A stretch of 9,570 nt of DNA. Origin: an uncultured Ruminococcus sp. (GTDB taxonomy: Bacteria; Bacillota; Clostridia; Oscillospirales; Ruminococcaceae). The notes beneath the pieces are model-generated. The model searched no databases and was not told the origin of the DNA. It saw only the letters and a list, made by a program, of their open reading frames with translations. The stretch covers positions 1 through 9,570 of the forward strand of contig CAMWLD010000061.1 of the NCBI GenBank assembly GCA_947175005.1, read 5' to 3'. The translations under genes were made by a program, and so were the position numbers. Position 1 is the stretch's first letter. Each line of letters opens with the position of its first letter. Shown here one piece after another: positions 5,879-9,570 of this stretch.

Positions 5879-7921
5879 TTGAGAGTTACGACTAAGGCAT
5901 ATACCCAAAACTATCTCAAAAGCAGCAGCACGCTGCTTTCCAAGCTGCTTAAAAGCGAGAATAAAATTTTAAGCCAAAGAAAATACAACAGGGCTTCGGA
6001 GGATTCCGCTTCGGCGGCTAAGGCGTCTCATGTAAGAAAATCTCTTGCAAATCTCAAAATTTACGATGAGAACTGCAAGACCTCCAAGGATTTCTTCTAT
6101 GCGGCTGAGAAAGTTTTGTACGATGTTGCGGACAATACTTACATGAATGTAAAGCAGAAGGTCTGCTCGGTGCAGGACACTATGGATCAGACCCAGCTGA
6201 ACATTGTAGCTCAGGAAATATCCGAGCTTGCAGACCACATTATCACGGATATGAACTCGGATTTTGCGGAGAGGCAGATGTTCGGCTCCTGCAGCAATGA
6301 TACAACGCCCTTTACGGTGCATTCCTCCGTAAGAGTTTTTGACAAGGACGGCAATGAGATACTGCTGGACGGCACAAGACCTTTCGGCAATACCATTGAC
6401 ACGGCGGCTGTTACCTCCGACAACAACCCTGCCAGCGACGCGGCTACTCCCGCAAACGTTATGTTTATGAAGCAGGTGGAGTTCTACAACAATGGAGGCA
6501 AGGAGAGAGGCTGCGTTATCACTCCCGATGTGCTAAGCGGTCTTACCTTTGAGAGAGGGGACTTGCAGAAAGCCTCCTACAAGGCTGACGGCGGCATGAC
6601 GGGCAAGGTTATCATAAATGATGAGAAGGGCAACAGCTACGAGGGTGTGCTGGACGGCGACAAGATCAAGATAAGCCTTTATGACGCTGACGGCGTGCAG
6701 TATCCTGCAACCTTTGAAATGGACTGCACCGTTTCGGGTGATACATTTACTTTGAGCGGCGGCGTTACAATAAAGGACGCTTTGGATAATGAGGTTTATG
6801 CTATACCCAAGGACGCTCTTATGACAGAGCTGGAGGTAAATGCGGCTCATGATGAGTGGGGCAGGGCGATAGACCTTAATGACAGCGACAGCGTTCTTTC
6901 TTTGGGCGATGAAACTTACGGAAAGCTTCCCGAGGGATCAAAGGTCAATGAGGACGGCACGGTGAGCGTTACCTTTAAGCTTTATAACGAAAAGGGCAAT
7001 GAGGACGTGCCTTTTGATGAGACTGTTTCCATAGTATATGAATATGACGAGGCTTCAAAGCAGTATGTTCAGACGGGGGATTACACCGTAAATATGGGTG
7101 AAAACTCCAAGATAAGCGACGACGGCTCGGCTATAATCACAAGAAGCGGCGTTAAGATAGACGACCCTGCATTCTATGACGGGAACGCTTACTCGGTAAA
7201 GGGCAACTACATGGAAAAGTACGGCGGACCGTCAATGTCCTTTGACTTTAAGGTAAACGGCGAGTTTGACCGCAGCGGGGCTGTTTTGGACAGGGTTGTA
7301 TGCTACAACGATATTCCCGTTGATCTTAAAGGCGACAATCTTCTGAAAGCCGTAAACGGCGGCACTATCGTTTACTACGACAGGAGCGGTAATGTTGAGG
7401 GCAGCAAGAAGATCGACACGGAGATCGGCATGGACGCTTTGGCGGATGTGAACGCATTCCCCGGGGCTAAGCCCATTTATGTAGATATCGGTCTCGGCAT
7501 AAATTACTCAAAGCTTGATTCCACTTCTCTTAACGTTTGCCTTAACGGCGCAGAGATCACAGGCTGGGGCACCGACAAGGACGGCGACAGCTACAACCTT
7601 ATGCAGCTGATCTATGACTGCGCAGAGGCCATGAGGGCAGGGGACAGGGCTTCGGTAAACAGGTACATTGACAAGCTGGAGGCTGCAAATACAAAGGTTC
7701 TTCAAAAGATCACCGACCTTGGCATAAAGCAGAATGATTTGGATTATTACACGGATAAGAACGAGGTTTACCGCCTGAGCCTGCTTGAAAAGCAGAATGA
7801 GCTGGAGGGCTGCGACCTGGAGGAAGAGATCACCAACTGGAAAACCATTGACGCTGCCTACAATGCGGCGCTGTCCATGGGTTCACAAATTCTTCCCAAG
7901 AGCTTGTTCGACTTTATTTAA
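5879..7921 (+). CDS. flgL: Flagellar hook-associated protein 3 FlgL, enlarged, TTG start
   Basis: FlgL is the second junction protein, between FlgK and the filament. The N-terminus MRVTTKAYTQNYL begins with the family MRVT start and has YNRASEDSASAAKA (36-49) at the usual flagellin-like position. The C-terminus (570-680), with GIKQNDLDYY (615-624), DLEEEITNWKTIDAAYNAAL (646-665) and a final SLFDFI, is diagnostic. The start is TTG at 5879: AAGGAG (5864-5869) lies 9 nt upstream and the protein begins exactly where FlgL should. The 680-aa length is about twice the usual roughly 300 aa. Residues about 145-560 are an inserted, probably beta-rich outer domain with repeated D-x-[DS]-G turns. It has nine cysteines. 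The 67-nt gap after flgK has only weak pairing. Confidence 0.95.
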   Translation: MRVTTKAYTQNYLKSSSTLLSKLLKSENKILSQRKYNRASEDSASAAKASHVRKSLANLKIYDENCKTSKDFFYAAEKVLYDVADNTYMNVKQKVCSVQDTMDQTQLNIVAQEISELADHIITDMNSDFAERQMFGSCSNDTTPFTVHSSVRVFDKDGNEILLDGTRPFGNTIDTAAVTSDNNPASDAATPANVMFMKQVEFYNNGGKERGCVITPDVLSGLTFERGDLQKASYKADGGMTGKVIINDEKGNSYEGVLDGDKIKISLYDADGVQYPATFEMDCTVSGDTFTLSGGVTIKDALDNEVYAIPKDALMTELEVNAAHDEWGRAIDLNDSDSVLSLGDETYGKLPEGSKVNEDGTVSVTFKLYNEKGNEDVPFDETVSIVYEYDEASKQYVQTGDYTVNMGENSKISDDGSAIITRSGVKIDDPAFYDGNAYSVKGNYMEKYGGPSMSFDFKVNGEFDRSGAVLDRVVCYNDIPVDLKGDNLLKAVNGGTIVYYDRSGNVEGSKKIDTEIGMDALADVNAFPGAKPIYVDIGLGINYSKLDSTSLNVCLNGAEITGWGTDKDGDSYNLMQLIYDCAEAMRAGDRASVNRYIDKLEAANTKVLQKITDLGIKQNDLDYYTDKNEVYRLSLLEKQNELEGCDLEEEITNWKTIDAAYNAALSMGSQILPKSLFDFI

Positions 7922-7929
7922 TATATGAT

Positions 7930-7960
7930 GTTCTTGTAAGTCCCATGGACTTGCAAGAAC
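7930..7960 (+). other. 14-bp hairpin between flgL and the DUF6470 gene
   Basis: GTTCTTGTAAGTCC (7930-7943) pairs with GGACTTGCAAGAAC (7947-7960). All 14 positions pair, one as G-U, around a CAT loop. TATAT before and ATATA after can extend the pairing across a small internal loop. No T-run follows, so it is not a normal intrinsic terminator. It lies 8 nt past the flgL stop. A role in 3'-end protection, RNA processing or partial attenuation would fit a point where export substrates give way to regulatory genes. Confidence 0.6.
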
Positions 7961-8033
7961 TTCGGATATATAAAACCCTACAGGCTTTGCAGGCATTGCG
8001 CAGTATGCGGGTCGGGGGTTGTGTAGATTAATA

Positions 8034-8046
8034 CTTCCGGAAGGGG
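8034..8046 (+). promoter_or_regulatory. Ribosome binding site of the DUF6470 gene inside a palindrome
   Basis: GGAAGGGG (8039-8046) is the likely Shine-Dalgarno sequence, 10 nt before ATG 8057. Its 5' half is part of the 10-bp palindrome CTTCCGGAAG (8034-8043), so the site could be partly masked in the RNA. The GGA would also suit a CsrA contact, but most Shine-Dalgarno sequences contain GGA. Confidence 0.4.
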
Positions 8047-8056
8047 TGTACATCAA

Positions 8057-8650
8057 ATGAGTCAATTATTGCAGATAACGAGAGTGCCGATTGACATTGA
8101 AGTAAATGTTACCAGGGCGGAGCTGCGGCAGGACAGCAGCGCTCCCGCTGTAAAGATCCACAGGGATCCCGGGCTTATGCAGATACAGGCAGAGCCTATC
8201 AAGGTGCAGATCGACAACACAGCGCCGAGGGAGAGCCTCGGTTACGGGCACAAGAATATCGACACATTTGCAAAGGATGAGGCGCAGAAGGGCATTTCCG
8301 TAGCGTATCAGGCTATAGCTACCATAGTGAACGAGGGCGACGCTCTTGCAAGAGGGGAGACCACTCCTCCCGATATAGCGGCGCAGAAGGTTTCGAGAAC
8401 TATGGAGACTATCATGGAATTCCTGCCAAAGGAATCCCCCGATATAAGCTGGACGGGGAATACCCTTAGCATAAACTATAAGGCAGATCCTCTCAGCATG
8501 GATTGGGATACAAATATGCGCCCGAAAATGGAATTCGTTCCCGGGAACATTGAGTTTATCGTGAACCAGCTGCCGAGAGTGGAGATAGAATATGTGGGCG
8601 AGCCTATTTATTTCCCCAGGAGCGCTGCGCCCGGATATGAAGAAGGTTGA
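8057..8650 (+). CDS. DUF6470 (YviE-like) flagellar-operon protein
   Basis: This 197-aa protein has no known biochemical role. It resembles the YviE/DUF6470 family, found between flgL and fliW in Bacillus and Clostridia. The N-terminus has alternating hydrophobic and polar beta-type segments rich in I, V and Q (LLQITRVPIDIEVNV, 4-18; LMQIQAEPIKVQI, 40-52). A helical middle follows (70-122), and the C-terminus is again beta-type, ending in PRVEIEYVGEPIYFPRS (173-189). The alternating Q-I/E-I pattern is typical of the family. I see no signal peptide, membrane segment or cysteine, so it is cytosolic or exported by the flagellar route. The stop is 28 nt before fliW. Position suggests a link to filament assembly or to the FliW-CsrA switch, but that is inference. 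Confidence 0.85.
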   Translation: MSQLLQITRVPIDIEVNVTRAELRQDSSAPAVKIHRDPGLMQIQAEPIKVQIDNTAPRESLGYGHKNIDTFAKDEAQKGISVAYQAIATIVNEGDALARGETTPPDIAAQKVSRTMETIMEFLPKESPDISWTGNTLSINYKADPLSMDWDTNMRPKMEFVPGNIEFIVNQLPRVEIEYVGEPIYFPRSAAPGYEEG

Positions 8651-8678
8651 CCCGTAAAAAGGAATGAGGTAAATCGGT

Positions 8679-9173
8679 ATGGCTGAAGTGGCAAACGTTC
8701 GCAATGACATTGCAGGCGACAACATTGCTGCCGGAAAAATCACGGTGAAAACCAGGGATTTTGATGAGATAGAGATCTCGGAAAAGGAAATTATCACATT
8801 CCCCCAGGGGCTTTTCGCCTTTGAGGAGGAAAAAAAGTTTATACTGCTGACACCTTTGGGTGAGGGCAAGTCCCCGGTGTGGCTGCAAAGTACCGAAAAT
8901 CCGTCCCTTTGCTTTATTATGTTCAGTCCCTTTGAATTCTGCCCCGATTATCGGGTGACTGTTCCCGATGAGGATATTTCCTTTCTGGAAATTACCGATC
9001 ACAAGGACGCTGCGTTTTATGTGATCGCTGTTATCCCCGAGAACAATATGGATTCGACGGTGAATATGAAAAGTCCTGTGATAATCAATACCGCAAACCG
9101 TTTGGGCGGTCAGGTCATTGCAGCGGAAAATTACCCCATAAAATTCCCTGTTTTCGCTAAGGAGGGTGAATAG
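8679..9173 (+). CDS. fliW: Flagellar assembly factor FliW
   Basis: FliW is a cytosolic protein that binds either flagellin or CsrA. Free FliW sequesters CsrA and relieves its repression of flagellin translation, so flagellin export sets flagellin synthesis. Family landmarks are FPQGLFAFE (41-49), PVWLQSTENPSLCF (66-79), PDEDISFLEI (96-105) and TVNMKSPVIINTANRLGGQVI (127-147). At 164 aa it is about 20 residues longer than Bacillus FliW, owing to an N-terminal extension before ITV (21-23). ATG 8679 is preferred because GAGG (8666-8669) lies 9 nt upstream, while the internal GTG at codon 23 has no good site. The last codons contain the csrA ribosome binding site and the stop is 2 nt before csrA, which points to coupled translation. 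Confidence 0.96.
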   Translation: MAEVANVRNDIAGDNIAAGKITVKTRDFDEIEISEKEIITFPQGLFAFEEEKKFILLTPLGEGKSPVWLQSTENPSLCFIMFSPFEFCPDYRVTVPDEDISFLEITDHKDAAFYVIAVIPENNMDSTVNMKSPVIINTANRLGGQVIAAENYPIKFPVFAKEGE

Positions 9174-9175
9174 TC

Positions 9176-9430
9176 ATGCTGATTATTACCCGCAAAAGCG
9201 GTGAGGGATTTCATATAGGCGAGGGCATTACCGTAACGGTTATGGAGGCGGGCAAGGACAAGGTAAAGCTTGGAATTGACGCTCCCCGGGACGTTAAAAT
9301 TATCCGCTCGGAGATTTACGAATCGGGTAAATTCAACGTACAGGCGGCTGTGAACAAGGTCTCCATTGACTTTATGAACAGCTTCCTTACCGACAAACCC
9401 ACGCCAAACAAGCTTAACGGAATCAAATAA
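9176..9430 (+). CDS. csrA: Carbon storage regulator / translational repressor CsrA
   Basis: CsrA is a small dimeric RNA-binding protein that represses translation by covering GGA motifs at ribosome binding sites. In Bacillus its main target is the flagellin (hag) leader. The N-terminus MLIITRKSGEGFHIG is canonical, and VKLGIDAPRDVKIIRSEIYE (30-49) gives the RNA-contact strand with R44; R6 is also present. Asn54, followed by V-Q-A-A, aligns with the Bacillus N55 region linked to FliW control if a one-residue gap is allowed. The 84-aa length is longer than usual (about 61-75) because of a tail after residue 68. AAGGAGGGTG (9159-9168), within fliW, lies 7 nt before the ATG. Only 2 nt separate the two genes, so partner and antagonist are made together. 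Confidence 0.97.
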   Translation: MLIITRKSGEGFHIGEGITVTVMEAGKDKVKLGIDAPRDVKIIRSEIYESGKFNVQAAVNKVSIDFMNSFLTDKPTPNKLNGIK

Positions 9431-9491
9431 AAGTGCCGGTTTTGCAGCAATAAAATTGTAACGGCATTAATAACGAAAGGATGAGTGAATT

Positions 9492-9570
9492 ATGTCAACC
9501 GTAAAAGAAACAGCAAGAATGGAGGGTCTTATTTCGGGTCTTGACACCGAGTCCCTTATAAAAGCGGCTA
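9492..9570 (+). CDS. fliD: Flagellar filament cap protein FliD, 5' end only
   Basis: Only the first 26 codons are inside the window and the reading frame runs off the right edge. The peptide contains ISGLDTESLI, the signature N-terminus of FliD (HAP2), which caps the filament and folds incoming flagellin. AAAGGATG (9476-9483) lies 8 nt before ATG 9492. A closer ATG at 9481 overlaps the ribosome binding site and opens only seven codons. The 61-nt gap after csrA contains a weak five-bp TGCCG/CGGCA stem but no terminator, so fliD probably belongs to the same operon. Bacillus has the flagellin gene hag directly after csrA instead. Confidence 0.92.
   Translation, partial: MSTVKETARMEGLISGLDTESLIKAA

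Noticed and set aside
7971..7998. TAAA after the flgL hairpin as a sigma-28 promoter for the DUF6470 gene
   Set aside because: No GCCGATA-like element occurs at the required distance.
9428..9454. TAAA followed 15 bp later by GCAATAAA as a sigma-28 promoter for fliD
   Set aside because: The -10 matches the consensus at only about half of its positions and lacks the CCGAT core.
9431..9470. Terminator after csrA formed by TGCCG and CGGCA
   Set aside because: The stem is only 5 bp, the loop is over 20 nt, and no T-run follows.
1..9570. CRISPR arrays, tRNA or rRNA genes, insertion sequences
   Set aside because: I saw no regularly spaced repeats, tRNA-like cloverleaf, rRNA segments or transposase frames in the window.

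Overview
The window looks like chromosomal DNA from a low-to-moderate GC, Gram-positive anaerobe of the Clostridia, probably in or near the Ruminococcaceae/Oscillospiraceae. I infer this from the gene order, which closely matches the Bacillus/Clostridium late flagellar operon, from strong AAGGAG-type ribosome binding sites, and from consensus sigma-A and sigma-28 (SigD) promoters. The genus cannot be fixed from this sequence alone.

Left part (1-2150): a 60-nt near-perfect palindrome lies just past the 3' end of a leftward mrp-type Fe-S carrier P-loop ATPase gene (90-932). Divergent to it is a rightward AraC-family regulator with a C-terminal GyrI-like ligand-binding domain (1223-2047), which ends in a clear intrinsic terminator (2112-2150). 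The roughly 290-nt gap between the two genes holds back-to-back sigma-A promoters and short direct repeats that could be operators. Neither gene is obviously flagellar.

Middle and right part (2347-9570): a textbook sigma-28 promoter (TAAA-N15-GCCGATAT) starts a co-directional late flagellar cluster: flgM (anti-sigma-28), flgN (chaperone for FlgK/FlgL), flgK and flgL (hook-filament junction), a DUF6470/YviE-like gene, fliW, csrA, and the first 26 codons of fliD (filament cap). No convincing terminator separates these genes, so they probably form one operon. Structured RNA lies in the flgM-flgN and flgL-DUF6470 gaps.

How they work together: FlgM holds SigD until the hook-basal body is finished and FlgM is exported. 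SigD then drives this same operon. FlgN escorts FlgK and FlgL to the export gate, and FliD caps the growing filament. FliW and CsrA form the partner switch that ties flagellin translation to flagellin export. The flagellin gene itself is not in the window.

The most unusual features are the greatly enlarged junction proteins. FlgK is 819 aa and FlgL 680 aa, with large central insertions carrying repeated D-x-[D/N/S]-G turn motifs and an unusual number of cysteines for exported axial flagellar proteins. I did not find a clearly undescribed system. The palindrome at the window edge, the expanded junction proteins and the RNA structures are the points most worth checking.
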